A stretch of DNA of 64,000 nt, from assembly GCA_045544615.1 (NCBI GenBank), contig JAZPZI010000033.1:1-64000 (forward strand). The letters run 5' to 3'. Numbering within the stretch: position 1 is the first letter of the stretch; the number at the start of each line of letters is the position of its first letter. Made by a program: the position numbers and the translations under genes. This document shows positions 33,239 through 41,005 of this stretch, in pieces. Below the pieces are notes generated by a model that made no database searches, had not been told where the DNA came from, and saw nothing but the letters and a program-made list of their open reading frames with translations. The DNA comes from CAKSFT01 sp045544615. GTDB taxonomy: Bacteria > Bacillota > Clostridia > UBA1381.

Positions 33239-33499
33239 ATGAAGGACTATATCGAGGAGCGTGTACTTGAGCTTGCCGACTATATAATCGAGTCCGGCTC
33301 AACCGTCCGTGCCACCGCAAAGAAGTTTAATATTTCAAAATCAACAGTACATAAAGATGTTACAGAGCGGCTCGAGCAGTTAAACAAGAGTCTGTTTGAG
33401 CAGGTTCAGGATGTTCTAAAAAGCAACAAGGCAGAGCGTCACATTCGTGGTGGGCTTGCAACAAAGGAAAAGTATTTGAAAATAAAGGAAGCAGACTAA
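33239..33499 (+). CDS. spoIIID: Stage III sporulation transcription factor SpoIIID, intact copy
   Basis: SpoIIID (86 residues) is a mother-cell DNA-binding regulator acting between sigma-E and sigma-K. The start KDYIEERVLELADYIIESGS, the helix-turn-helix TVRATAKKFNISKSTVHKDV and the basic C-terminal NKAERHIRGGLATKEKYL match the family. AGGGGGAG precedes the ATG. Its first 118 coding bases are duplicated 1.6 kb upstream. A terminator follows. Confidence 0.96.
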   Translation: MKDYIEERVLELADYIIESGSTVRATAKKFNISKSTVHKDVTERLEQLNKSLFEQVQDVLKSNKAERHIRGGLATKEKYLKIKEAD

Positions 33500-33529
33500 A
33501 AAACGCAAACCGTAAGGTTTGCGTTTTTT
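33497..33529 (+). terminator. Terminator of spoIIID
   Basis: The arms AAAAACGCAAACC and GGTTTGCGTTTTT flank GTAA and overlap the spoIIID stop codon. Confidence 0.88.
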
Positions 33530-33542
33530 AATATGGAATAGG

Positions 33543-33667
33543 AAAAAAGCTTTGGAATTAACAAACTGAGCCAAAGCTTCAGCTTTGGGTTACCCGAAGT
33601 CGTACATAGGTACGACGAGAGGCGAAGTTTGTTGATGGCAAGTTCACTTGCGGTCCAGAGCTTTTTT
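33543..33667 (+). repeat. ~125-bp terminal-inverted-repeat element, copy A
   Basis: The ends AAAAAAGCTTTGGA and TCCAGAGCTTTTTT pair. Inside, ATTAACAAACT pairs with AGTTTGTTGAT, and CTGAGCC pairs with GGCGAAG through tandem G-A mismatches. Three small hairpins follow: AAAGC-TTCA-GCTTT, GGG-TTA-CCC, and GTCGTAC-ATAG-GTACGAC. A fourth, GCAAG-TTCA-CTTGC, sits between the two outer stems. It is nearly identical to the inverted copy at 49276-49399. It lies between the convergent genes spoIIID and pyrI, and its ends look like terminators in both directions. Confidence 0.8.
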
Positions 33668-33683
33668 ACATTCCATCAGTTAT

Positions 33684-34100
33684 TTATTTTGCTTTAGATT
33701 CACAGTATGCACATCTGTAAACTCTGTTCTTTTTATCGGTGAGTTTGAAAATCTGGTCAATGTCCTGCTCAACCGATGTGATACATCTCGGGTTTTTGCA
33801 CATGATGACATTTACAAGTTTCTCAGGCGCCGCAAGGTGGCATTTTTTCACCAGCTCGCCGTCCTTTATGATGTTTACTGTGCTGTCAGGGTCGATATAT
33901 CCAAGCACATCCAGGTCAATGTCGATGTCGGCATCAATCTTTATAATGTCCTTTTTGCCCATTTTTTTGCTCGATACATTCTTTATAATAGCAACCGGGC
34001 AATCAAGGCTATCGAGCTTTAAGAAATGGTATATCTCCATTCCCTTTCCCGCCTCGATGTGGTCGATTACTATTCCGTTTTTAATTGCATCAATCTTCAT
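33684..34100 (-). CDS. pyrI: Aspartate carbamoyltransferase regulatory subunit
   Basis: PyrI (138 residues) binds nucleotides and makes the PyrB catalytic trimers allosteric. The N-terminal nucleotide domain holds KNGIVIDHIEAGKGMEIYHF. The C-terminal zinc domain has four cysteines (CKNPRC near residue 103 and CAYC near 131). It directly follows pyrB with no gap and is the last gene of the pyr unit. Confidence 0.95.
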   Translation of the reverse strand: MKIDAIKNGIVIDHIEAGKGMEIYHFLKLDSLDCPVAIIKNVSSKKMGKKDIIKIDADIDIDLDVLGYIDPDSTVNIIKDGELVKKCHLAAPEKLVNVIMCKNPRCITSVEQDIDQIFKLTDKKNRVYRCAYCESKAK

Positions 34101-35015
34101 TTATTCCACCCCCAAAAGCTTCAGAATAAGTGCCATTCTCACATATTTTCCGTTTAAGGCCTGTGTGAAATAGCAAGCTCTTTTATCGTTATCAACTTCG
34201 GTTGTGATTTCGTTAACTCGTGGTAGCGGATGCAGAATACAAAGGTCTTCCTTCGCATTTTTGAGCTTATCCATGCCCAGAATATAGCTATCCTTCAAGC
34301 GGATATAGTCCGCCTCGTTGAAAAATCTCTCACGCTGTACACGTGTCATATAGAGGATATCAAGCTTTGGCATAGCCTCCTCAAGATCACGTGTTTCCTC
34401 AAATTCAATACCCTTTTCAATCAATGTCCCTTCCTTGATATAGTCAGGTAATTTCAACTCGTCGGGTGAAATCAGAACAAACTTCACACCGCTATAGCGT
34501 GACATTGCCGAGATGAGCGAGTGAACTGTTCTTCCGAATTTCAGGTCGCCGCAAAGTCCTACTGTGAGGTCAGAGAGTCTTCCCTTTTCCCTCTTGATTG
34601 TCAGAAGGTCGGTCAGAGTCTGTGTCGGATGGTTGTGTCCGCCGTCACCGGCATTTATAATAGGCACTCCCGACTTTTGTGATGCAACCATAGGTGCGCC
34701 CTCTTTCGGGTGTCGCATCGCAATAATGTCTGCATAACAGCTTACAACCCTTATTGTATCCGATACGCTCTCGCCCTTTGATGCCGATGAGCTGTTTGCC
34801 TCGGAAAAGCCTAAAACATTTCCGCCAAGCTCCATCATTGCCGCCTCAAAGCTCAGTCTTGTTCTTGTCGACGGTTCAAAAAAGAGAGTCGCAAGCTTTT
34901 TATATCTGCACTTTTCACGGTATTGTTCAGGATTTTCAATGATATCATTTGCAGTATCAATCAATTCCTCAATCTCCGCTGTTGATAAATCCAGAATATC
35001 GATTAGATGTTTCAT
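34101..35015 (-). CDS. pyrB: Aspartate carbamoyltransferase catalytic subunit
   Basis: PyrB (304 residues) condenses carbamoyl phosphate and aspartate. The carbamoyl-phosphate loop FFEPSTRTRLSFEAAM lies near residue 46, with HPTQTLTDLLTI near 130 and LHPLPRVNEI near 260. The overlap with pyrE (one base) and abutment with pyrI show a coupled unit. Confidence 0.97.
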   Translation of the reverse strand: MKHLIDILDLSTAEIEELIDTANDIIENPEQYREKCRYKKLATLFFEPSTRTRLSFEAAMMELGGNVLGFSEANSSSASKGESVSDTIRVVSCYADIIAMRHPKEGAPMVASQKSGVPIINAGDGGHNHPTQTLTDLLTIKREKGRLSDLTVGLCGDLKFGRTVHSLISAMSRYSGVKFVLISPDELKLPDYIKEGTLIEKGIEFEETRDLEEAMPKLDILYMTRVQRERFFNEADYIRLKDSYILGMDKLKNAKEDLCILHPLPRVNEITTEVDNDKRACYFTQALNGKYVRMALILKLLGVE

Positions 35016-35650
35016 TATTTTGCTCCAATCCAGCTTTCATCACTTGGATTGTTTCTGAAAGCTATAAGTCTTTCAATATCTTCTTCCTTGATGTAGCCTT
35101 CACTTGCTGCAACCTCTGCCAATGTTTCAAAGTTTGTGAGGCTCACATTCTTAACATTTGCAGCCGCAAGGCGGTCGATACCCTTCTGCATACCGTATGT
35201 AAAGATGCTGACAATTCCAAGCACCTCTGCGCCTGCTTCTCTTAACACTTCAACAACCTCGATAACGCTTCCACCTGTTGAAATCAAATCCTCAACAACT
35301 ACAACCTTCTGTCCCTTCTCGAGCTTTCCTTCTATCTGGTTGCCTCTGCCGTGGTCCTTTGCACCTGAACGAACATAACCCATAGGCATATCAAGCATAT
35401 GTGCCGCAATCGCTGCGTGTGCGATACCTGCTGTACTTGTTCCCATCAAAACTTCACATTCAGGATATTCCTTCTTAACAGTTTCTGCGATTGCGCTCTC
35501 AACTGTCACTCTTGCCTCTGGTGCTGTCAAAATCAAACGGTTATCGCAGTAAACCGGGCTCTTGATTCCGCTTGCCCAGATAAATGGGTTCTCCGGTCTT
35601 AAAAATACTGCACCAATCTTCAATAAATTCTTTGCAACTTCCTTTTTCAT
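35015..35650 (-). CDS. pyrE: Orotate phosphoribosyltransferase
   Basis: PyrE (211 residues) converts orotate and PRPP to OMP. The PRPP-binding loop reads VVVVEDLISTGGSVIEVVE, and GAKDHGRGNQIEG is the flexible catalytic loop, although the family more often has K-HG. The protein includes the WASGIKSPVYCDNR substrate region. It lies between pyrF and pyrB. Confidence 0.95.
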   Translation of the reverse strand: MKKEVAKNLLKIGAVFLRPENPFIWASGIKSPVYCDNRLILTAPEARVTVESAIAETVKKEYPECEVLMGTSTAGIAHAAIAAHMLDMPMGYVRSGAKDHGRGNQIEGKLEKGQKVVVVEDLISTGGSVIEVVEVLREAGAEVLGIVSIFTYGMQKGIDRLAAANVKNVSLTNFETLAEVAASEGYIKEEDIERLIAFRNNPSDESWIGAK

Positions 35651-35669
35651 CTTCTGTTCTTCCTTTCTT

Positions 35670-36368
35670 TTAGCCTATAAATTCCTTAACACATCTTCTG
35701 TATGCCGCAACCGGATCGTCTGCCTGGGTAATTGGTCTTCCCACAACTATGTAGTCCGAGCCGATTTCTCTTGCCTTTGCAGGTGTTGTAACTCGTACCT
35801 GGTCACCCACTTCGCCGTCTGCAAAACGAACTCCCGGTGTGATTGTCAAAAATTCATCGCCGCATCTTGATTTTACCTTGCCAGCCTCAAGCGGCGAGCA
35901 AACAACGCCGTCAAGTCCTGCCTTTTTACAGTTTTCGGCATAGTGCATTACAACCTCATCAATCGGCTTTTCAATCAACAAATCAGTTCTCATTCTCTCC
36001 TCACTTGTAGATGTGAGCTGTGTAACACCGATAAGGAGCGGGCGTGTGCCGTCAGGTCTTGTAAGACCCTCAAGTGCTGCTTCCATCATTGCAATTGTTC
36101 CGCCTGCATGGAGGTTACACATATCAACATCGAGTCCAGATAAAACCGCCATCGCCTTTTTTACAGTGTTCGGGATATCGTGAAGCTTTAAGTCAAGAAA
36201 AATCTTGTGGCCTCTTTTTTTGATTTCCCTTACAATTTCAGGGCCTTCTGCATAGAAAAGCTCCATGCCGATTTTTAAATACGGTTTTTCATCAGTAAAC
36301 TTATCCAAAAAATCATAAACCTCTTTTTTGCCGTTAAAATCACAGGCAATAATTACATCTCTGCTCAT
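35670..36368 (-). CDS. pyrF: Orotidine 5'-phosphate decarboxylase
   Basis: PyrF (232 residues) decarboxylates OMP to UMP. The catalytic Asp-Lys network is in FLDLKLHDIPNTVKKA near residue 60, and the phosphate-binding end is DYIVVGRPITQADDPV. This is the short bacterial class I enzyme. Its ATG overlaps the pyrD stop by four bases. Confidence 0.96.
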   Translation of the reverse strand: MSRDVIIACDFNGKKEVYDFLDKFTDEKPYLKIGMELFYAEGPEIVREIKKRGHKIFLDLKLHDIPNTVKKAMAVLSGLDVDMCNLHAGGTIAMMEAALEGLTRPDGTRPLLIGVTQLTSTSEERMRTDLLIEKPIDEVVMHYAENCKKAGLDGVVCSPLEAGKVKSRCGDEFLTITPGVRFADGEVGDQVRVTTPAKAREIGSDYIVVGRPITQADDPVAAYRRCVKEFIG

Positions 36369-37279
36369 CTGTGTGCTCCTCCTATTATATCACTTAATTT
36401 TTCGATTTTGTACTTTTTCATAACCTCAGGCAATTTTTCGATGATATCACGGCATATAAACGGATCAACCAGATTCGCCGCACCAATCTGAACGCCTGTT
36501 GCACCGGCAAGCATCATCTCGATTACATCCTCGGCACTCGACACACCGCCCATACCGATAATCGGCACAGACACTGCATCATACACCTGATATACCATTC
36601 TCACCGCAACAGGGAAGATTGCCTTACCCGAGAAACCGCCCATCTTGTTTGCGATTACAGGCTTCCGGGTCTTTAGGTCAATTCTCATTCCCATCAGGGT
36701 ATTTATAAGGCTGATTCCGTCAGCACCTGCATCCTCGCACGCCTTTGCAATCGCAACAATGTCTGTTACATTCGGGCTCAGCTTCATATATACAGGTTTT
36801 GATGTTACTTCCTTTACAGCCTTTGTCACCGCCGCCGCAGACTCAGGGCTTGTACCAAAACTCATACCGCCGTTATGTACATTCGGACAACTGATGTTTA
36901 CCTCAACAATTCCGACCTGGTCTTCCTTGTCAATCTTTTCAACGCAGTATTTGTACTCATCAATCGAAAATCCGCTGATGTTTGCAACTACCGGCTTTTT
37001 AAAGCATTTGTAAAGCTTCGGAAGCTCTTCCGATATAACCTTCTCAACGCCCGGATTCTGCAAACCTACCGAATTTATCATACCCGACGGGCATTCTGCA
37101 ATTCTCGGTGTCGGGTTTCCGAATCTCGGCTCTTTTGTAGTTCCCTTAAAGGATAGCGAGCCAAGTATGTTTATATCATAGAGTTCTGCAAACTCATAGC
37201 CAAAACCGAACGTTCCACTCGCAGGGATTATTGGGTTTGTGAGCTCAACTCCGCTCAGATTAACTCTTGTGTCTACCAT
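36365..37279 (-). CDS. pyrD: Dihydroorotate dehydrogenase, class 1B catalytic subunit
   Basis: PyrD (304 residues) oxidises dihydroorotate with FMN. NPIIPASGTFGFGYE, VEVNISCPNVHNGG (with the class 1 active-site cysteine) and the FMN phosphate region IIGMGGVSSAEDVIEMMLAG are present. The adjacent pyrK marks it as the NAD-linked, class 1B type, which suits an anaerobe. It overlaps pyrK by seven bases. Confidence 0.96.
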   Translation of the reverse strand: MVDTRVNLSGVELTNPIIPASGTFGFGYEFAELYDINILGSLSFKGTTKEPRFGNPTPRIAECPSGMINSVGLQNPGVEKVISEELPKLYKCFKKPVVANISGFSIDEYKYCVEKIDKEDQVGIVEVNISCPNVHNGGMSFGTSPESAAAVTKAVKEVTSKPVYMKLSPNVTDIVAIAKACEDAGADGISLINTLMGMRIDLKTRKPVIANKMGGFSGKAIFPVAVRMVYQVYDAVSVPIIGMGGVSSAEDVIEMMLAGATGVQIGAANLVDPFICRDIIEKLPEVMKKYKIEKLSDIIGGAHR

Positions 37280-38007
37280 ATAATCTCCTCCTTTATAAGG
37301 ATTGGTCCGTCCTTGCAGATTCGCTTATTTCCGTATTTTGTCTTGCAACTGCAACCCATACAAGCACCAAAGCCGCATCCCATTCTTTCTTCAAAGCTGA
37401 ACTCACCGCCGGTTGTCGATGTGTTATAAAGAGCCTTCAGCATCGGCTCGGGACCGCAGGTGTAGATATATGTATAGTCGGACATCTCTTTTAGAGCATC
37501 TGTTACAAAGCCTTTGATACCAACCGAGCCGTCAGCAGTTGTAACATAGGTCTTGATGCCCAACGCTTCAAACTCCTCTTTATAGAACACCTCATCGGCG
37601 GTGTTAAAGCCTATAATCACAGATGGGCTCTTTCCCTCTGCCTTTAATTTCTTTGCAAGATTATACATCGGCGGAACACCTACACCGCCACCGATCAGTA
37701 CCGGCTTTTCTCCGCTTGTCTCAAGCTTGAAGCCATTTCCAAGACCGGTCAGGATGTCAAGCTCCTCACCCTTTGTCATCTTCGCCATGACCTCTGTGCC
37801 TGTTCCTACAACCTTATATATTATCGTGATTGAAGCCTCATCATAATCGCATACCGAAATCGGGCGTCTTAAGAAGAACCCGTCGAGCTTTATGTTTATG
37901 AACTGTCCGGGAGCGGTAATATCCGATGTGTCTCCCAAAAGCTTCATTCTATATACGTCTTTTGCAATCTTTACATTTTCATCAATACTGTATATTCCCT
38001 GACGCAA
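37273..38007 (-). CDS. pyrK: Dihydroorotate dehydrogenase electron transfer subunit
   Basis: PyrK (244 residues) carries FAD and a [2Fe-2S] cluster and passes electrons from PyrD to NAD. The FAD-binding RRPISVCDYD, the NAD-binding GGGVGVPPMYNLAKKL and the C-terminal cysteine cluster CGFGACMGCSCKT, with another Cys in KRICKDGP, are visible. Confidence 0.95.
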   Translation of the reverse strand: MRQGIYSIDENVKIAKDVYRMKLLGDTSDITAPGQFINIKLDGFFLRRPISVCDYDEASITIIYKVVGTGTEVMAKMTKGEELDILTGLGNGFKLETSGEKPVLIGGGVGVPPMYNLAKKLKAEGKSPSVIIGFNTADEVFYKEEFEALGIKTYVTTADGSVGIKGFVTDALKEMSDYTYIYTCGPEPMLKALYNTSTTGGEFSFEERMGCGFGACMGCSCKTKYGNKRICKDGPILIKEEIIW

Positions 38008-38010
38008 AGC

Positions 38011-39270
38011 CTATTCCTCCTCTTTCCATACTATCTTGCCGTCAACCGCAGTCATCAGGCATCTGCCGAATACTTTTCTTCCCTCAAACGGAGTTGCTCT
38101 TCCCATTGAGCGGAACTCGGCAGGATTTATTTCATATTCACGTTCCAAGTCAAAAACCGTGAAATTGGCTTTTTTGCCAATCTCCAAAGTATCTTCTACC
38201 CCGAATCTCTCCCTCGGGTTGTTGTGCATGAGCTCTATAAGCTTTTCGAGAGTGATTATACCCTGTTTCACAAGCTCGGTATACAGCACCGCAAATGCAG
38301 TTTCCAATCCGACTACACCCATCAGGCTTTCCTCGAGTCCCTTTGATTTTTCCTCAGCCGAGTGCGGTGCGTGGTCGGTCGCAATCATGTCAACCGTTCC
38401 GTCTATGATTCCCTCAATCAAAGCAAGCCTGTCCTCTTCCGAGCGAATCGGCGGATTCATTTTGAATCTTCCTTCTTCTTTTAGTTCGGAATCATTCAAA
38501 ACCAGATAATGCGGACCTGTTTCACAGGTTATGTCCACACCCGCCGCCTTTGCTTTTCTTATAACCTCAACGCTCTCTTTTGCAGAAACGTGGCATACAT
38601 GGTATCTGCAACCTGTTTCCTTCAAAAGTTCAACATCTCTTGCAATCGGTCCCCACTCGCTCTCCGAGCAGATGCCCTTATGGTTATGTGCTTTTGCATA
38701 CTCACCGTCGTGGATATATCCGCCATGCAAGAGCGAATTATCCTCGCAATGTGCGACAATCATCTTGTCAAGAGCTTTTGCCTTTTCCATAGCGCATCTC
38801 ATAAGTTCGGTGCTTTGTACACCCTTGCCGTCATCCGAAAAACCTCCGCAAAGCTTTGCAAGCTCGTCCATATCGGATAATTCCTCGCCCATTTGTCCCT
38901 TTGTAATGGAAGCATACGGAGTTACATGGATTTTTGCTGATTTATCTATAATATCACGTTGGATATTTATATTCGAAACACTGTCGGGTACGGGGTTTAA
39001 GTTCGGCATCGAGAAAACATGAGTATAGCCGCCACGAGCAGCCGACATTGTACCCGTCTCTACCGTTTCTTTATAAAAAAAGCCCGGTTCTCGAAGATGT
39101 ACATGAACATCAATAAAACCCGGGAATATGTGTAATCCGTCAAAATCAAATATTTCGTCTGCCAAAGATAGGTCAAAACCGTCAACAACTATCCCGTCTG
39201 CCACATAGATATCCTGTAATTTGAAAGTATTGTCAAGATATACCCTTGCATTCTTTACGATATAGTTCAT
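38011..39270 (-). CDS. pyrC: Dihydroorotase
   Basis: PyrC (419 residues) cyclises carbamoyl aspartate. The metal-binding motif DVHVHLREPGFFYKET lies near residue 55, followed by further histidines (IVAHCED, GPHYLVL) and the catalytic Asp in IATDHAPHS. It is the first gene of pyrCKDFEBI. No pyrR and no recognisable PyrR-binding attenuator precede it. carA/carB are not in the window. Confidence 0.96.
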   Translation of the reverse strand: MNYIVKNARVYLDNTFKLQDIYVADGIVVDGFDLSLADEIFDFDGLHIFPGFIDVHVHLREPGFFYKETVETGTMSAARGGYTHVFSMPNLNPVPDSVSNINIQRDIIDKSAKIHVTPYASITKGQMGEELSDMDELAKLCGGFSDDGKGVQSTELMRCAMEKAKALDKMIVAHCEDNSLLHGGYIHDGEYAKAHNHKGICSESEWGPIARDVELLKETGCRYHVCHVSAKESVEVIRKAKAAGVDITCETGPHYLVLNDSELKEEGRFKMNPPIRSEEDRLALIEGIIDGTVDMIATDHAPHSAEEKSKGLEESLMGVVGLETAFAVLYTELVKQGIITLEKLIELMHNNPRERFGVEDTLEIGKKANFTVFDLEREYEINPAEFRSMGRATPFEGRKVFGRCLMTAVDGKIVWKEEE

Positions 39271-39301
39271 GCTCTTTTCCCCTTTCCCATAAATTTAGGT
39301 T

Positions 39302-39328
39302 TCGGGAGGGAAAAACTTTCCCTCCCGA
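39302..39328 (-). other. Perfect hairpin between the small unknown gene and pyrC
   Basis: The arms TCGGGAGGGAAA and TTTCCCTCCCGA flank a 3-base spacer. On the minus strand no T run follows, so it is not a standard terminator. It lies about 30 bp upstream of the pyrC start. It could stabilise a processed mRNA end, or act with other signals in pyr control. Confidence 0.5.
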
Positions 39329-39335
39329 TATTTTG

Positions 39336-39626
39336 TCAAACCTCTAATGCGTCCTGCAACCACCAGCTGCCGATATCAAACGCCTTATACAGATCCTCAC
39401 GCTCGCCGGTTCTGTAGTTAGTACCCTTGCCGAGCTCGCCTGTATTGTCCTGAATACTGAAAACCACCTTTCTTGCTCGCTCAACACCGTCAACCTTTTC
39501 GCTTTCGGTGATGTCCATAACAAGAATCAAGTCGTCTTCAAGATTTCCGTAATAGATTCTGTTTCCAAGGCGGTATATCGGTTTACCCTTATAGGTTAAG
39601 CCTTTTTTCTTTTTAGCTTGAGCCAT
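39336..39626 (-). CDS. Conserved small protein of unknown function
   Basis: The 96-residue protein (MAQAKKKKGLTYKGKPIYR..., ending WLQDALEV) belongs to a small family that I recognise as recurring in Clostridia but cannot name. It has a basic amino terminus, then a beta-rich centre (NRIYYGNLEDDLILVMDI). There are no cysteine motifs, signal peptide or membrane segment. An ATG 12 bases upstream is possible, but the AGGATGG-like site fits the ATG at 39626. It sits between kor and pyr genes on the same strand. Confidence 0.65.
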   Translation of the reverse strand: MAQAKKKKGLTYKGKPIYRLGNRIYYGNLEDDLILVMDITESEKVDGVERARKVVFSIQDNTGELGKGTNYRTGEREDLYKAFDIGSWWLQDALEV

Positions 39627-39665
39627 TTTCTCTACCATCCTTTTTATAGATTTGGGTTTTGTCTA

Positions 39666-40208
39666 TTAAAGATTATACCCTTTTTCAATCATTTCCATGT
39701 TAACATCAATCAAATGCTGCTTTGATGCAGGAACTGTCTTTTCAACACCTGCACGGATTTCATCGAGTGTGAACACGCCTGTTGCCTTGATGAGTGCACC
39801 AAGCATAATCATATTTGCCATGCCGGCTTTTCCTGCATCTGTTGCCATACCTGTTGCAGGGACAGCAACTGATTTTACATCGTCTCTTGCTACTTCACGG
39901 TCGATAAGGCTTGAATCAAAGAGGATTGTTCCATCCTTTACAACAAGGTTTTCAAATTTATCGAGTGAAGGCTTGTTCATGCTGATTAACACATCAGGCT
40001 CTGTGATAATAGGTGAGCCGACCGGGTCATCAGAAACTATAACATGACAGTTTGCTGTACCACCACGCATTTCAGGGCCGTATGACGGGAGCCATGAAAG
40101 CTGCTTGCCCTTCATCAAAGCTGTATATGCCAGAATCTTTCCCGCAAAGAGAATACCCTGACCGCCAAATCCTGTAATAATAATATTTGTAGTCATATCA
40201 AAAATCAT
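39666..40208 (-). CDS. korC: 2-oxoacid:ferredoxin oxidoreductase, gamma subunit
   Basis: The 180-residue subunit matches the gamma domain (POR_N-related). It shows NIIITGFGGQGILFAGKIL, then LPSYGPEMRGGTANCHVIVS, then LISMNKPSLDKF. It completes the four-subunit complex encoded by the neighbouring genes and overlaps korB by four bases. Subunit set and sequence fit 2-oxoglutarate or branched-chain 2-oxoacid oxidoreductase; the substrate is not certain. Confidence 0.88.
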   Translation of the reverse strand: MIFDMTTNIIITGFGGQGILFAGKILAYTALMKGKQLSWLPSYGPEMRGGTANCHVIVSDDPVGSPIITEPDVLISMNKPSLDKFENLVVKDGTILFDSSLIDREVARDDVKSVAVPATGMATDAGKAGMANMIMLGALIKATGVFTLDEIRAGVEKTVPASKQHLIDVNMEMIEKGYNL

Positions 40209-40954
40209 TCCTTTCCGGCATCGATGTCCTTATATACACCCAAAGGATAATAAGGGATCATTTCGTCATTCAATCTCTTCATAGCCTCTTTTGGTGACAT
40301 ACCCCAGTTTGTAGGGCAGGTTGAGAGTACCTCAACAAGTGAGAAGCCCTTGCCGTCTATCTGGTTCTGGAATGCCTTTTTGATTGCAGCCTTTGCCTTT
40401 TTGATGTTCGGAACGGTGTTCAAAGCTACTCTTTCGATATAGCTTGGGCCGTCCAGAGTTGAGAGCATCTCCGACATTCTGATCGGGAAGCCCTGTGTCT
40501 TTGTATCACGGCCGTAAGGTGAAGTCTGTGTTACCTGACCCGGCAAGCTTGTCGGAGCCATCTGACCACCTGTCATACCGTAGATTGTGTTATTGATAAA
40601 GATAACTGTAATGTTCTCGCCTCTTGCTGCTGCGTGAACTGTTTCGGCTGTACCGATAGCTGCAAGGTCACCGTCGCCCTGGTATGTGAATACTACCTTA
40701 TCAGGGTGAACTCTCTTGATACCTGTTGCAACTGCCGGCGCTCTGCCGTGAGCTGCCTGCTGCATATCGCAGGCAAAATAGTTATATGCTGTAACAGAAC
40801 ATCCAACAGGTGCTACACCTATTGTCTTTCCTTCTATTCCCAATTCGTCCATTACCTCTGCCACGAGTCTGTGACAGATTCCGTGAGTACAGCCCGGGCA
40901 GTAGTGGAATGCTACATCTTCGAGTGCATCGGGCTTCTTAAAAACCTTAGTCAT
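40205..40954 (-). CDS. korB: 2-oxoacid:ferredoxin oxidoreductase, beta (thiamine diphosphate) subunit
   Basis: This 249-residue subunit binds thiamine diphosphate. It has FHYCPGCTHGICHRL near the start, YQGDGDLAAIGTAE as the GDG...N-type cofactor motif, and NNTIYGMTGGQMAPTSLPGQ. The start at 40954 is chosen because AAAGGATGG stands before it; the frame extends seven codons upstream. It catalyses decarboxylation and acyl transfer to CoA together with the alpha subunit. Confidence 0.9.
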   Translation of the reverse strand: MTKVFKKPDALEDVAFHYCPGCTHGICHRLVAEVMDELGIEGKTIGVAPVGCSVTAYNYFACDMQQAAHGRAPAVATGIKRVHPDKVVFTYQGDGDLAAIGTAETVHAAARGENITVIFINNTIYGMTGGQMAPTSLPGQVTQTSPYGRDTKTQGFPIRMSEMLSTLDGPSYIERVALNTVPNIKKAKAAIKKAFQNQIDGKGFSLVEVLSTCPTNWGMSPKEAMKRLNDEMIPYYPLGVYKDIDAGKE

Positions 40955-41005
40955 TATATAATCCATCCTTTCCATACCCTTTTCGGGTACTGTTTTGAGG
41001 CAAAA

